The notes under the pieces: generated by a model
Databases searched by the model: none
What the model saw: only the letters and a program-made list of their open reading frames with translations
Told to the model about the DNA's origin: nothing
Program-made: the position numbers and the translations under genes
In this document: positions 35,670-49,550 of the stretch, piece after piece
Numbering within the stretch: the first letter of the stretch is position 1
Layout: every line of letters starts with the position of its first letter
DNA from: Otis tarda
Lineage: Eukaryota; Chordata; Aves; Otidiformes; Otididae
Direction: 5' to 3'
Assembly: GCA_026413225.1 (NCBI GenBank)
Contig: CM048552.1
Span: forward strand, 58,667,001-58,731,000
Length of the DNA stretch: 64,000 nucleotides

Positions 35670-38600
35670 ACACCTCCTCCCCGGCCTCTTATTCTAAATG
35701 GTCATGTATAGTCCTGCTTTTTCTTCTGTATTTTGGCTTTCACATCCATGCCCTTCACTGACTGGCCAAAGAATACCCTTGCTTTAAAGTCAGCTTGACC
35801 CACCCCTTGCCGCTGGACAAGCCAAGGTAGCCATAGTAACTTAAAAATAGCTACCAAAGCCCCATTTCAGATAGAAGGAAACAGTCACTTCAAAAAAAAA
35901 AAATAGTTTTTAAAGCTGGAAGATCATCTAAAACCTTAATAACACCAAGCAACTTTAACACCTTTAAAAATATTTGAGTGGTCATTCCTCAAGCCTGGGC
36001 TTCCTGAGATGCTGTGCTATCACATTTTAGATACATTTTTTTTGCTGACTGAGGAGTCATGGAGAGCTTCTCACAAAGCCAGGTGTCTCTCACTGATCTG
36101 GAAACTCATTCATCCTATTTACATCTGGCAGCACAGATTTCTTTTTATGAAAAGGCTCTACCCTTTCCCACCTCCTCCTGCGAAGTTATCACCTCCCTGT
36201 ATTGCTTTATGCTCCCCTTACAAAATAACGTTACTTCCCAGCCTCAGCAGCCAGTCCAAAACATCAGGATCTGTTATTGTTGTCAGGAAAATAAACATTT
36301 GGATGATGGAGGCCCACGCATTTGAACACACTTTTGTAACTACAGTAGGATGCATCCCAGTCCTGCTGCTTTAGAGGCAGGAGGAAGCAGACCCTCAGAG
36401 TTTATCTGTTCACTGCACCCATGCCATTTGGCTGTACACCTTCTCACAGCCCCTCCTGCTCTCCCTCCCTCTTTCCTTTCACCTTTTCTGTAGACACTTT
36501 TTGCCTAGTCTTCAGACACATTTTTAATACAAAAGGATTGTGCTTGATCACTTCCCGCGAGTTTTCCTGAACTCTCTCTTCTTGAACTGTTCCCCCTAAT
36601 TATGCACGTGTACCTGTCTTTTCAGCAAACCCTTTCTAACAAAAAAATTCAAAATTCCTCAGCTGCTTTGAATTTTCTCCCACTGTGGACGACAATGTGT
36701 GCTTGCCTTTTGGGTTTGGAGATCGCAATCGTGGCCAAAGCTCCCTGCTTTCACAAGGAGGTTTAGGGATCCTCTCAAGCAAATAATTAACGAGTTAGAT
36801 AAAAATTGGGTAAATATAACACCTAACCTGTGATAATATTTTCTATTTTAAATTTCCACAGGACTTAGTCAGCCTAAATCTAATCCCTGTGTCTTTTATG
36901 ATCCTAAATTGAGTAGAAGGTATATTTGCATGGGGAATTAATGAAACAAAAGGGCCAGCAATTGTATTCTGCTCAAAGCCTAGAAGGAATAATATCTTTA
37001 AAATATAATAATACTTTTAAATAAATAATTTTAAATAATACTTTTAAAGTTTCACAGAGACATCTTTTAGAAATAAAAAAGAAAAGAAACAAAATACCAT
37101 TATTGATGATCTTTACATAAAAAATACATTCAATTTTCAAAATTAATATCAAAGTTATTTATAAAGAAACAGATAGTTATCTCTCCTTTTTCCTTCTGAA
37201 AAATAAGAAGAATCACAATCTCATGATGTATCTTTTTTTTTTTTTTTTAATGGGGGAATTTGCTGAAAAAAAAAATCCTTATTCTGGTCGAAAAATCACT
37301 TTTCAATGGAAAAAGCTTCACAATGAAAACCCGAAAATCCCATTTACATTTTAAAACAAGTAATATGAATACAAATCCATTATTAGTTACAGCAGACTTC
37401 TCAGGACAAACCAGTTCTCAGGATGAAATTTAACCCTTTTGTGAACCATGGAGTATAATGAAGAGAAATAAAAACAAATGCGGAAGTCATCTTTATTTTG
37501 CTTTTTTTCATCAGCAAGACAAATGGCATTAATTTGTACCTGACTTTTAGCAAGAGATACAGAAAGACTGGAAGTGTTGAATTTTAGTTTTATTTTTGCC
37601 TGTATTTTGTACTGAGGGAGCAAACACTCTATTTCTAATCGTAATTTCTCCCGCAGTGCTTCCTTTCTTCCTAGCTTAGAAAGACTGACATTTTCCAGTG
37701 CAGCCCCTCTATCCAGGTAGCTGCAGGACACTTCGGACCAAGAGTTCAGACATCCCACAGGCTGTGCGGTGACCATCTGAACAAATGCACACCTCCCACA
37801 GAGCCAGCACCTTTAAAAGTACACCTCAAACCTCTGACAATTCAGTGCTTCAGACTGTGTGGCTTCTTCAACATTTGCAAGGCTGAGACTCTAAAAGCAT
37901 CTTTTCAGAGTTTTTGCAAGTAGCCTGCTGACCTTTTCCCAAGTATTTTCTGAGCTTCCCTGACACTATGTGAGACAAAACCTTTCCTTGTAGATTCTGC
38001 AACCCCTGGCTCAGAGGGGGATTATAAAGCATGTGGGTCCTCTCCAGACATAGACCTGCATGGCGCTGATGTGCCAACACAAGCTGTGATAACTTATGCT
38101 TTTAGGTGCAATGATTCCCTTCAATTTGCAGAGCGCTGATCGAGACGGCAGTTGTCATGAGAGACAGGGCTTCCCCTGGTGACACACTGATTTCAGCCAG
38201 CAACAAGGACCCAGGGGTAGAGCTGTGTGTTTCATTCCCATAATGAACACAGAATAAATAGCTTTTCTGAGAAGGGATTCGGCCTCATCCTAGCTTCAAG
38301 CAAAGACAGGCTTCGCAGTGCCATCTGCCTTTCTTTACTAGTGGCTCCCCACTGGTGCCTATGATTTAGATACCACTGGACTTTTGAACCTATCAGCATG
38401 GGACAGCAGTGTTGAAAACATAGGGTGCCTCTGTTCAATGGCAATGACTCGATACCTGCCAGCCACAATGCTTCCTTACAAAGTCTACTAAATAAACTAA
38501 TTTTGCTTTGTTTTCCCCTTCTCATAGGAAAACTGGTCATATGAGTTGTGTATCACGCAGTTTCCACCATCTTCAGAACAGGTCTTTTAAAATGTTTAAA

Positions 38601-41600
38601 TCAACATCTTTAGTCCCAAGAAGAAACTTCTGTCATTGAATTGTTGACAAAACAGTTGCTTTCTCCAGGGAACACTTGCTAAATAGGGATTTGGCTCACA
38701 GGTAGTAAATTAAATGATAATTTGCTAGGCAGCAGGAGGATATTGGAGATCAAGATTCATGAGTTTACCCTGGGTTTACCATGGGAGAGAAGTATGGTAT
38801 AAAACTTACAGACAAGACTGAGAACATCACACTTGATTTGAAAAGCAGCAACCAATGTTAGCTAAAGCAGCCTATGAAGTGAAGGGTCTACGTTGAACCC
38901 CCAACACAGCCTGAACTGACTTTGTCCATAAAATTACTTCACAAGATTAAAAAATGAATAGATTCTGACTGCTGGGCAGTTTTGGAGAGGCAAGGTTTTG
39001 GTCAATGTGAAAGGCTGTAACGGGCATGGAAATAAAAGGAGTGATGCATGCAGGTACTAACCACCCAACATAAGGCATGTGCATTACAGCATTCTGAGTG
39101 GGAGCTCTTGCTCTGCTGTGATTGTGAAGCACTGGCAGCTTTACCGATGCTGCGAGATAAACAAGTTAATCAGTCAGCGTGTGGTCCCTTGGGCAGAACT
39201 CAGACACATATGAGGGGGTTCATCATCGAGACACTTTCCCAGCAGTTACAGGAGATTTATAAGAGCATTTGTGCAGCTAATATGCTTCTATGTCTGTGAA
39301 TTCACACACACTATGCTTACACAATTGCAGTGTGCACTTGATTTTCATAAATCCCTTGAAGTCTAGAGTAACGTGGTGGTGTCCCTTGAGCTAGCCTGTT
39401 TTGTCTTCCCATTGCCTTTGCTATATTTTCCATTTCAAAAGCCAACAGTCTATAGCTGTACATGTGTACAGCCAAGTCTCGTGCTGTTGGACACTGCTAT
39501 CAAGCACGGGCATTTGGCTCCCAGTCTGCCCAAGGGGTTCACCCTTGTGCTCTTGAGGAAAAGAAAAAAAATACCTCCATTCAACACTCCCCAGAGGAAA
39601 GTATCAAGCTCTAAAAAAGCACCTAGAGCCATCACAGGCTCGTGTTGCCTGGGCAGCAAGCCCCATTCACAGGCTATGAGGAAATTCACTCCCATGAAGT
39701 GCTAAAATGCTTTAATTGACAGAAGGGCCTCACAAGGTAGTTTAGAAGTAATTTGGCTGCCCTCAAAATGAGCAGCCTCTCCCCACACTACTGTGCAAAG
39801 CCTTCGGAAAAGCAACCGCAGAGAACTGAGTGCCAGTTCTGGGTAGTGGTCGTAGGACTTTTGGGACCAGCTTTTTCCTAGAAGAGATGGTTCAGATTTA
39901 TTTCACATTTTTCACTTTCTTTTCCCTGGAAAGATGATTTACCAGCTTAGCTTCCTGAACTTTTCAGCCTTTCAAATTACATGGTGTTTTCAACAATATT
40001 ATTACCAAAACCATTTTAACTACAACTTCTAATATGTATTCAGAAATAACTCAATAAACTTCCACATATTGCAGAAGGGTTCAGCTGAATCTAGTAAAAC
40101 CAACAGGCATGAAAAAAACCAGGACTTTTTCTTATTTTTCAACTATCCATACCTTTAAGGGAAATGTAAGAGTATTGGGAAGGAAGGCCTTATTTTCTCC
40201 TAAGTAACTAACATAAAGATACAAGGCAACTGGACATTGACTTAGATGAAGAACTCTAAAGAATTTGTGTGTGTTTAACATCAGCACAAAGGTCCTGATT
40301 TTTCAGACACACAATTCTTACTCCTATTGCCATTTTGCCATGAGCTAAATTTTACTTCTAATGAGTTTTACCCATTAACTACTATAGGTCTAAAATAGAA
40401 CCTTAACTGTTCAACTGACAGGTAGTTTAGACTGGAAGTCCACAGAGACTTTCCTTTGTCTTCAAACACTGAGATTGAATACTGTAAACTAAGAAAAAAT
40501 AAATTGTGTGTGATATCTTCAATTGTGTTCCCTACTCACAAATAATTGATCACCAGAAAACCCCATCAAATTCTCAAAGTTTTAATATCTAAACACAGGG
40601 AACAGAGAAACACAGCTTAGCTGATGATGAAAGGCCAGTAAGTCAGAGAAAGGCTGCTTCAGAGATGAAGACAGAAAATATCAGTTCTGTTTTATGTTTG
40701 CCAGGAACACTGATGGGGCTCTGGGAGGAAAGACATAGAGAGGTCCAGTCTGAGCACATGGGTTGTAAGAGAGGGGGTGAACCCACCCATGTGCCCCAAC
40801 ACAGCAGGGACACAGCCTCTCAAAATGCTATGTTTCTTGCTTCCTTTAGGCCTTTTGAGATAAAATGAATATCGTAAGGTTGCTTATCTCGCTTGCTTCT
40901 GGTCTGCAGAGAAAGGTGCCACCTACTTCTTTGTATGCAGAAAAATGATGGGGAGCAACTGCAGGGCTACTCCTGCAATTTCTTTGCTGCCACCGTTTCC
41001 CTTCAAAGGATGTGCAATATCGCAGTTGTGAATTTGTACTTGAGCTTGGGATCCAGCTCAGAACTGGGTTTTATTTTTCCATTTCCCACTGCTAGCCCTC
41101 TACTTTGTCGTCAGTGTCTGATTACACAGGCATTTTTGTTTTCTGTCTTCAAGTTCTTACATCAAAGTGAGAATAATACAGTAAAAAAGGGGTATGTAGT
41201 TCTTCCAACCCACACAAAACTATGCTGACTTTACTCCAGGGAACTTTTTCTCTTTTAGGAGGTACTCGATGTGGACTGTCTTTAAATTGACAGACATTTC
41301 TCATTTACATGACAAGTCTTTGTTTCTTCAGTGTCACTGATTTTGAGCCCTGTATAAAGATATCTTTAGCCCCCTTCTTGAATTTTCTACTGGTAAACAA
41401 TGTATGTAAGTCCTTGTAGTCATGTTTGGTTTTTTTTCTGTTTGACCTTAGGAATCATCACCCTGGTACGTATATCCTACCTCTGCAAACTACCTGCTAC
41501 ACTGCTGAAAGAAACAGGATATGTCTTGTCCTAGGCTTCTTATTCTAATAGCCGTGCTTACTTTCTCCAGGATTTCATCCTGAGCAGCAACGGTGACAAC

Positions 41601-42932
41601 CACAGTCTGCCTTTCATCTGCCACCAAACAGATTTCAGGCTGCTTTCTGAAGTGAAAAAATAACCATTCTTATGCAATCACACTCTGCATGTCGACTTGT
41701 TTATTCTCTCCCTGCATCTAGCACCCCTAACTTTTGAACTCTCTGGCTGATTTCAGCTAAACTAATGGAGGATCACTCATCTGAAATATTTTAAGCTCAT
41801 TTAAACTGCTGTTGATAATCAGCAGCTACTACCCAGGCAGGAGAGAAATGTGAAGGGTGTCACCTCTAAAGAGGAATAGTCAAGTGACCTTCGCACCTTT
41901 AGAAACGGATCCACAACGCTTCATGGATAACCAGACTGCCCTTGATCTGCTGGTCACAGGAACACTTGCTGAAAGCAGACTCGGCTTTGATCCCTTATGG
42001 TGGTATGGGATAGGGCCTCCAAACAATTCAGCTTCTCCAGTCCCCCTCTTCATCCCTTACATTTGCATCCTGACTCTACTGTGCATATACACACAGCAGC
42101 ACTCTCAAATTGCTAATTCACGTAGCTACACTAAAGATGAGTTTCCCCACGGCAACTGCCTCACCCAAGAGTCTTTCTAGCCTTTTTGTCCTTGCAGGCT
42201 TGCAGGTGATAATTTCAAACTACCTGTACATCTCACTGCTTTAGCTTTCCTCCAAGGCTGAAGGCTTGCAGAAGGCTTCCCTCTTTTCTAGTTAACTTAG
42301 GCTCTTTTGAAAAGTTGTAGCCAGCAGCTATGGTTCTCTCCAAAGTTGCTAAAGGCCCCTGGCCGTACTTTTCTGCTGTTTTTCTTCAGATCTAAATGCT
42401 ATCAGTGTGGAACAGATTTTATTGGAAAGTCTGTTTCCCAGGGAGATGCCCTGGGTGCCAAACACATGCCAACTGTCAGTTTGCCAAAACCATACCCTAA
42501 GGCAAGAATTGAATGTAGGCAATTGTAAGTGCCCTGAGAAATTCAGGCCAGAAACAGAGCTGACACAGCAAGCAGACAAGAAAATATTTGATACGACCAA
42601 GAAAAAAGATCTCTAAGTGATGGGAATTGTTTCCATTTTAATGGAAACTTGTTTTATGTGCAGATGTAAATCACAAAGAAGAGGCTTACTCCTTCCTTGG
42701 CTGACATGCGAAAATAACCTTTCTGTCAGCACTTCTGCTCACCTAAGTTTAAAATCCTTCCAGGATCATTTTGCTTTGCAGGAGGAGAGAAAACAATCTC
42801 AAGAGCAATACTGATGGGTCATTTGGTATCACTCAGCTCCAACCTGTGCTCAGAGCTTTTCTGTGCCTTGAAGACATCCTCATGTGTGACCACTCTGGCC
42901 TCCTGCCCTTGCCAGTATGATCGTTCATATAT

Positions 42933-43335
42933 TTCATAGACTCATAGAATCATAGAATGGTTAGGGTTGGAAGGGACCTTCAAAGGTCATCTAGTCCAAC
43001 CCCCCTGCAAGGAGCAGGGACATCCCCGACTAGATCAGGTTGCTCAGAGCCTCATCCAGCCTGACCTTGAACGTTTCCAGGGATGGGGCTTCCACCACCT
43101 TTCTGGGCAACCTGTTCCAGTGTTCTATAACTCGCATTGTAAAAAATTTTTTCCTAATTTCCAATCTAAATCTACCCTCCACTATTTTAAAACCATTACT
43201 CCTTGTCCTGTTGCAACAGGCCCTGCTAAACAGCCTCTCCCCATCTTTCCTGTAGGGCCCCTTGAGGTACTGGAAGACCGCTATCAGGTCTCCCGGGAGC
43301 TTTCTCTTCTCCAGGCTGAACAGCCCCAACTGTTA
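42933..43335 (-). mobile_element. CR1 LINE, 5'-truncated 3' end
   Basis: On the plus strand it opens with the inverted octamer-type tail TCATAGACTCATAGAATCAT. Next come 'ggttagggttggaagggacc' and 'ttcaaaggtcatctagtcca', then the reverse complement of the ORF2 end. About 400 bp survive, the youngest-looking of the set by how closely it follows the family pattern. It sits alone in otherwise repeat-poor DNA and is antisense to the other main copies. Confidence 0.93.
43030..43329 (-). pseudogene. CR1 ORF2 extreme C-terminus, open
   Basis: One hundred codons remain open to the natural stop. Family segments are 'LFSLEKRKLPGDLIAVFQYL', '[18 protein letters not shown]' and '[19 protein letters not shown]'. 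The frame is intact only because the fragment is short and recent. It lacks all catalytic domains. The Met at its start is an internal residue of the family. Confidence 0.88.
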
Positions 43336-46300
43336 TTAGTTCCTGGAAACTGTAAAAATAGGTCTCTGATCCTGGATCCTCTTGAGATCTTTCACATGAT
43401 TTTTGTATTTTTAGGTAAAAAAATATATTTACTCATATATTCTATATTTAACATGAGAATATGCACGTCTGTATTACAGTCTCATAATTAGCCACTTCTT
43501 CAGGTAAGGTTTTAGAAGTGTAAATGTTTGACAACAGACTATTGTCAAAAATATAGCAACTATGTAATTTTTTTATCAGCTTTTGCCCATAGCTTTACAA
43601 GAAGCGAAGCAGAATTAAAGCTTCTTGTACTTTTCATCTACAATCTCGGTATTTTAGCACTGTAGTGATTTTAACTGCTTCACTTCACAAAGAAGGACAC
43701 ATCTCTGTTTTGTTTCAGATGTGGTATTCAGAAATTCCTCGGCACTGAGCCTTTGGACAGTTCTGCCACTGTTCTGGGAAAGCTCTGTGAACTGCGTACC
43801 TGTTTTTGAAGCTTAATAGATCAGCATGTCAGAACTTAAGCTTCCTATTAAACTCAAATGCACTTTTTTTTTTCCTGCCAAGATCCTCTTAAAGACACAA
43901 TGTCCCCATCAGGGTCATCTTTTCTCATGCTCTTGCAAAACTATGAAGCATTTCCCAGGGGTGATGCCTTTCAGTCTTTTTCCTTCCTAGATAAAAAGAA
44001 GTCCTGGAAACAGTAATCCACTGACTTTCTTCAGTTTTTCAGTGAGCTCAGTTATCTTTAAACCCTGTATCTCAGTATTTCCAGTTCCCTGAATTAAGGG
44101 GTTTCATGGCATCTTCCAAAGCAGCAAGTAGGGAAATCTAAACTCTTTGTTAGCTCTGGATTGTGAGGAAAGGATGTAATCTAGAGCAAATGAAGTATTT
44201 CATCATGCATTTTTCTGTCTCCCTGGACTACTTCTATCTTTTCCTTTGGTCAAGTTTTTGATCCACAGTATTCTTGAATCCTTTCTGACTGTACTAACAA
44301 ATAGCATCTCAGGGAGCTTTTCCTTTTTCTTCCCCAAGCACTTATGTGCCCTCTGCCCCATAGCTCTTCTAGCACTCCACAGTTCCTATTTCAGGAGTGG
44401 ATGTTCTCTTCCCCATGCTCTCAAGGATAGCTTTCGTTTTCCTCAGCCCATCACCACCTAGTCCCATCCAGTTTGTCTTCAAGAACAAACTTGCTTTCTC
44501 TTGAAGCACCTCTCTCCAGTAATTCTCTCTGTTTCCTCCACTGGACCAGATATCTAAATAAGGCAGGAATTCCTTTTAGGTGCAGCTAGGTTATACCATT
44601 AACTTTTGACAAGTCTTTCACTTACCACTCAGCTCTACAACTCACCTTGATATAAGTCAGCACGTATCTCTCCTTTTTTCATCACTGCAAAAGTTGAAAA
44701 ATATCCATTCTAGCAGACGGACCTATGTGTTGACACCAGTGAGCTGATCCTTGACCACTCTGCCAGCAAAGCAACCATTCCACCATTATTAGCATTGAGC
44801 AGTGAGGAGGCACCTCCAGTTAAAAACTGGAAAACTAATATTGGGCTTTCAGAAACCGCTTCTTAATCATCTTTCACAACCCTCTGGAAAAATCTCATTT
44901 GCAGCAGCAGAAGCCCTGGAGCTGTGCAGAATGCATCCAGGATGTGTCAAAGGAGACCATTAGTTTGCCTCCTGATGAAAGAGGCCCGTGAGTCACAGTG
45001 CAGGAGTCACTTGGAGGCCAGCAGAGATTTTGAGAATAGTGGGAAATGACTTCTAAGCAATCTAAGTAGAAACCCAAGCAGCAACAGGGAAGTCACAAAA
45101 GGGGTAGCTGTAGACATTCTAAACTGAGAACAAACAAGCAGAGTGTCAGGTGTAATATTTTTCAGCTTTTGAGGCAGAATGCCAGTTTAAGTTAATTTGA
45201 AGGAAATATCAGCATGCAGTACAAAATGATCTCTGCTACATGAGATCTCTTCACAGAGAAGAGTTCAGCACCTTTGATATGAACTTGGCCAGAATTTGTT
45301 CAAAGGTATTATCTTTCTCTTTTCCGAAAGCAATGATCTCACTTTTCCAGTGAGAAAAGTTGAAGCAGGAGTTATTCTGCCCTCGTCCCCTCAGTGCAAA
45401 ACTAAAACATCCTAATGAATGGATGTTAAAATGTCTTCAGGATGTTGTAAATACATTTCAAATTATTCTGTTTCGAACTACATCCAAATAATGTGGCTAG
45501 AGATGCTTCACCAAGAAACTGGCTTTTACCTCTGCAAAATCACACTTGAAGTTTTGACCTATGTGTCTTTTACGTTTACATTCCTCAGGCACCCTTATTT
45601 TTAATGATGCTCAGGAACATTTAAGAGATTCAGCTGCTTGCGTCTCTCCATTCTCACCCTCTACATCTCTGTCAGAGTCAGCCTTCATCTTCTCTGGGGA
45701 ACCAATTCTTGCAAAGTGCCAGATATGCTCAGCTGACATTTAACTGAACAGAAATAGGGGCTGCTCAGCCTCCTGAAATATCTGCTCAGATCTTTTTAGG
45801 ACTTGCCAGATGTACGGATCTATGATGTGGACTAATTGGAATTGGGACAAATCCTCACAATGATTTTGTTTGAGCTAAGCTGGAACAGGAACTGAATTCT
45901 TCAGAGATTATGGCTATCCTGAGGCTCCTTGGTTCTAATTCTCATATCAGATACATTCCTCCTGATATCTGTTTTGGGGTTGGTTTTTTGTGTGTTATTT
46001 TTTTTTACATAAAATCTGCCATGTCCCAAGTTTAAAGAGTGAAATTAAAGCTGAATATTGCACTACCCAGTATTAAGATTTTATAAAAGTCTCACATTCT
46101 GTTTTCTTGTCATCTTAGCTAGCTTTCAAACAAGAGAATTAAAAACCCATGCTTATTGAATCTAAACGCCAGAAAGACAAGTTAAAGGAAGCTTCACCTT
46201 ATTTTGGACCCAAAATTCAGCTGCAAGATGTTCAAAGAGCATTTAGGACTGATGATATCTGCTGGCCTTCCCTAGTTGTTTCCTTGTGGAGTCTCTCTCC

Positions 46301-49124
46301 TGTAAGTGAGCAACTTTTCCAGAGATTCACAGAAGTTATCCTTGGTAATTTATAAAGTGGTGTTCACATCTCAAACTTGCCTGCTTGCAGATGCAGAAAG
46401 TGAAAGAAGAGCATATTCACATCAGCAACAGAATGTTAAATAAATCACAAGTGTATACCTTAGGTAGTCCATGCCATCTTCATCCGAAGAGGAGAGCATA
46501 GGACACAAACATGATGCATACCACACCTTCTCCTGTTTTCATTCTGAGAAGCTATTTGAAAGCCCAAAGAAGACACTTAAACCTGCCAATGGTAATTACA
46601 AATTTTCTGATCCTGGTGAGAAATATTCCTTACCTTAGGATGATCTTTCATATTACGAAGTTGTTGCAAACGCAAGTGGAGCTCTCCCTTTCATGAAGAT
46701 ACTGAGGCCATACTGAGGCCATGACCTCTTTTGTTCTCTGCTATGTCTTTTAGCATGAGTGAGTCCTGAATGCCATGAACACAGTTATACACTTTACCAG
46801 GCTGTCCACAGAAAAAAAAAAAAAAAAAGGAAGACAGAGTAAATCATTATCCCTGCAGCTGCCAGAATTCCTTGGAGGCTTTGAATGAAAGGTGTTTTAT
46901 GCCTTGCTTAAGCATGGTTGACATGGCTTTCATGTGCTGGCAGGAGCTGAGGGGTGTACAATGGCACAATGTATCAACTGTATATGGAAGACACTTCCGC
47001 CAAACAGAATAAGGCATCTGCTACTGAAATCTGCATGATCACTGGTGCTTCCTCTATGAACTTTCTCTGTTGCCACCCATCTCCAGGACAAAGCTGCTGG
47101 CAGGATCATTCCACCTGATTTATTGCCTCAGCCTGTTAAAACCCTAAATATGGAAGAAGGCAATCTAGGGGAGAGAAAGTAGCCGGCGTCAGACTATGAG
47201 GCTTCATTTTTCCTACCCACACAGCATGTTCCTGAGGGAATGCAGAGAATAATGAACATGGCAGCCTTGTTTTAAGAGGTTTCTTCTTCTGTAAACAGAA
47301 ATTAGAAGGCAAAACAAATCCCTGTTAAATGTTGAATGTTATACATCCCTCTGCATTTATATTTCAGAACATCTGGTATGTCCTGTGGGAACTTTTGTAG
47401 CTCCCCCGTAAGTGGGACAGAAAGGAAAAGAAAGTCAGAGAAATCACAATGCTTCAGGAATTAGAAGCCAAATACTCATAAAACAGCCACAGCATCAAGG
47501 CTCAGAAGAATAGGATACAGATATTTCTTTTTCTGGATCACCTGGAAGGATCCCATATACTCAAGCATCTCTGTTTCACCAGGTTCTGGAGTTTCCCCAT
47601 GCTCCATTCTCTCCTTCAGGAAGTATCACAAAACCAGATGCTTCTCTCTATGCATGGCATTCTGAATCAAGGACTTTTTCCCAAGGATGGGACCACTAAA
47701 CTCTGAACGGAAAAGTTGCAAGACCTCTTCAAAACAAAGCTTCCCATGTTGCCACTTCTTGCACTTTGTTCCTTGGGAGATAGAGTTAGTGAATGCATAC
47801 AAACTCTTCGGCAAATACAAACTTACTACGTGTGGCTTCTGTGTATACAAATACTAGATGTGTGCAAGCAAGCGATAATACACAAATGCTGAACATGTAG
47901 GGATTCGCATGATAAGATAAAGGGAAAATGCTGTAGAAATACAGATGTAAGCATCTGAGTCTACAACTTCTGTGCAGTTGCTGAATGTTGCAATACGGTG
48001 GAAGAAAGCACGGGTAGGACCAAATGACAAACAATGAGAGGACAGGCTGCTCACTAGCATGAGACAGAGTTTGACACTGGGAAGAGGAGATATGTTAACA
48101 GAGAAGCTAAAGAAGAGAAGCAAACCAGTCTGCCACAAAAGGGAGAAGAGCTTGCACAGAGGCAGAACATTGCATAACACTGCAGAGGTTTGTAGAGTCT
48201 GAGAATTGACAGTACCATCAAGGGAATGTCCTGTTTGTTGGAAGAAAGTGGTATCGGTTTCCATTTGTCTGACATATCTTCTTCTGCTTCCTTACAGAGT
48301 TTAGGATAGCTCGCTCCAACAAAATACTTCAGAGTAAAGAATGATTTTTCTTTACATGAGAAAATTAGAATCATAAAACCACAGAAATTAGCTAGAAGCA
48401 GACAGAAAGGAAAAATAGAAAAACTGAAATTCATAGAAGCATTGTGAAGCTAGTTTAGAAATATTTCATTAGAAATACAGGAAGTCTGTGGCACACATTT
48501 GAGCAGATAAGGGGAAAACCAGTGTACTAACGGTAAGGTATATTAATATATATGCAAGCATCTTCCAAGAACTAGACCAGACAGGGCTGGAAGAACCAAT
48601 CAACAGAAATTACAGACAGCACCAGGGGAAAGCATTAGATATTACTTATATATTGTTCTGAATAGAGCCAAACCGGAGCACATACTTAAGTGTTTCAGCA
48701 AAACAAGATTAAAACATAGCCATTGTCTGCTCAAAGAGACTCTCTAACTAGAACTGGACTCCCAGGGTAGCCCAACAGCATAGAAATTTTTCTACCTCTT
48801 CTTTTTGATCATATTTCTTTAAAAAAATTACTCAGACGAGTTTAATTTACATGTCACAGACAACCTGATCTATATTAAGAAAGAACATTATGTCCTCCGC
48901 AGATGTCAAAACAATTTTATCTTTCAACCTGAGTTGGAGTCACACATAAAGAATGCAAAGCATGCGGCTCCCATTAAAGTGTTAATCTGTAACACCTGCA
49001 GTTCATAGAATTTTCTATACTTTGAAATAAACTGAAACTTTCCTATTCCACTGGTGCACAGTGCTTACTTGCAAATTGTTTTTCTAACTTGGCTTCCAAT
49101 TTTTTAAAAAAATGCAATTTAGAC
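43336..49124. other. Unique sequence, no gene seen
   Basis: No supported gene or transposon. An A run lies at about 46811-46828 and an 11-bp duplicate 'atactgaggcc' at about 46689-46711. Overlapping minus-strand frames at 47854-48264 and 48054-48434 (136 and 126 codons) are Ser/Leu/Phe-rich without a recognisable domain. Confidence 0.5.
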
Positions 49125-49270
49125 TTGTTACCTGGGAAACTTAATTCAATTTCCTGCTCCATCACAGATTCCCTATGTATCTCTAAGGAAGCCACACAGG
49201 TCGAGATTTAAGAGATAGGTTGGAGCTTTGCTACATTTGAAAATACTTTGTAGATCTGGCCTTAGTCTCT
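49125..49270 (+). mobile_element. Possible ancient amniote repeat relic
   Basis: 'ttacctgggaaacttaattc' is followed by 'aatttcctgctccatcacag' and 'attccctatgtatctctaag'. This parallels the old repeat pattern 'cctgggttcaattccctgctctgccacagacttcctgtgtgacc'. Similarity fades after about 100 bases. It is probably related to the relics at 6.5 and 10.6 kb but weaker. Confidence 0.35.
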
Positions 49271-49489
49271 ATGACAATCTATAATATATATACAATGATA
49301 TAGGCATACAATCCCCTTGAAAGTAGCTTGTAGTGGATTAAGATTTTTCTGCCTACCAGCTATTCATTATGAGCCTTCGCCTGTCTTTGTAAACAGCCTG
49401 CATTATGAAGTTGTATGAGCATTTATAGTCTATCTCAGTACAAAATCAGCTAGTTTAGCCTGAATTGTTACTGAAGGTGGCATGGGCTA

Positions 49490-49550
49490 CTGGCGTAGCT
49501 CAGAGAGCTGAGGGAGCAATAATGCCTGGAAGATGGTCAATTCGATAACA
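49490..49550 (+). repeat. Weak tRNA-like segment (possible SINE head)
   Basis: GGCGTAGCTCAGAGAGC resembles a tRNA 5' half with an A-box (core TAGCTCAGAGA at 49496-49506). ATTCGATAAC at 49540-49549 loosely resembles a B-box. The acceptor stem does not close convincingly, so this is either a decayed tRNA-derived SINE or coincidence. Confidence 0.25.

Larger units (their letters stand above)
29871..42932. other. Long unique stretch, no gene seen
   Basis: Thirteen kilobases without a supported exon, RNA gene or clear transposon. Simple runs: poly-T at 30057-30071 and about 33861-33877, A/GA-rich at about 31290-31325, CAA repeats at about 35262-35276, poly-T at about 37231-37249. Two small tandem duplications are listed separately. 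A weak CR1-tail-like string at 35897-35960 is too degraded to call. Pyrimidine tracts ending in AG (about 31046-31074 and 36450-36493) resemble 3' splice sites but lead into no convincing exon. Confidence 0.5.

Noticed and set aside
35897..35960. String resembling a decayed minus-strand CR1 tail ('aaagctggaagatcatctaa')
   Set aside because: The octamer tail is missing, a gap is needed in the middle and the match is under 60 bases. Too weak to list.
36450..36494. Polypyrimidine tract ending in TAG, like a 3' splice site (another at 31046-31074)
   Set aside because: The downstream sequence has no exon-like open frame with a donor site and no recognisable protein similarity. Pyrimidine tracts are common here.
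41857..42180. 107-codon frame with an Asn-x-x-Ala-Leu-Asp-x-Leu-Leu stretch reminiscent of the heptad region of retroviral envelope transmembrane proteins
   Set aside because: Only about ten residues resemble it. The cysteine motif expected just downstream is absent and no LTR or other retroviral part is visible nearby. A profile search could settle it; no significant hit would confirm rejection.
47854..48434. Overlapping minus-strand frames of 136 and 126 codons with hydrophobic stretches
   Set aside because: Two overlapping frames in the same region with similar bias and no recognisable motif. More likely chance.
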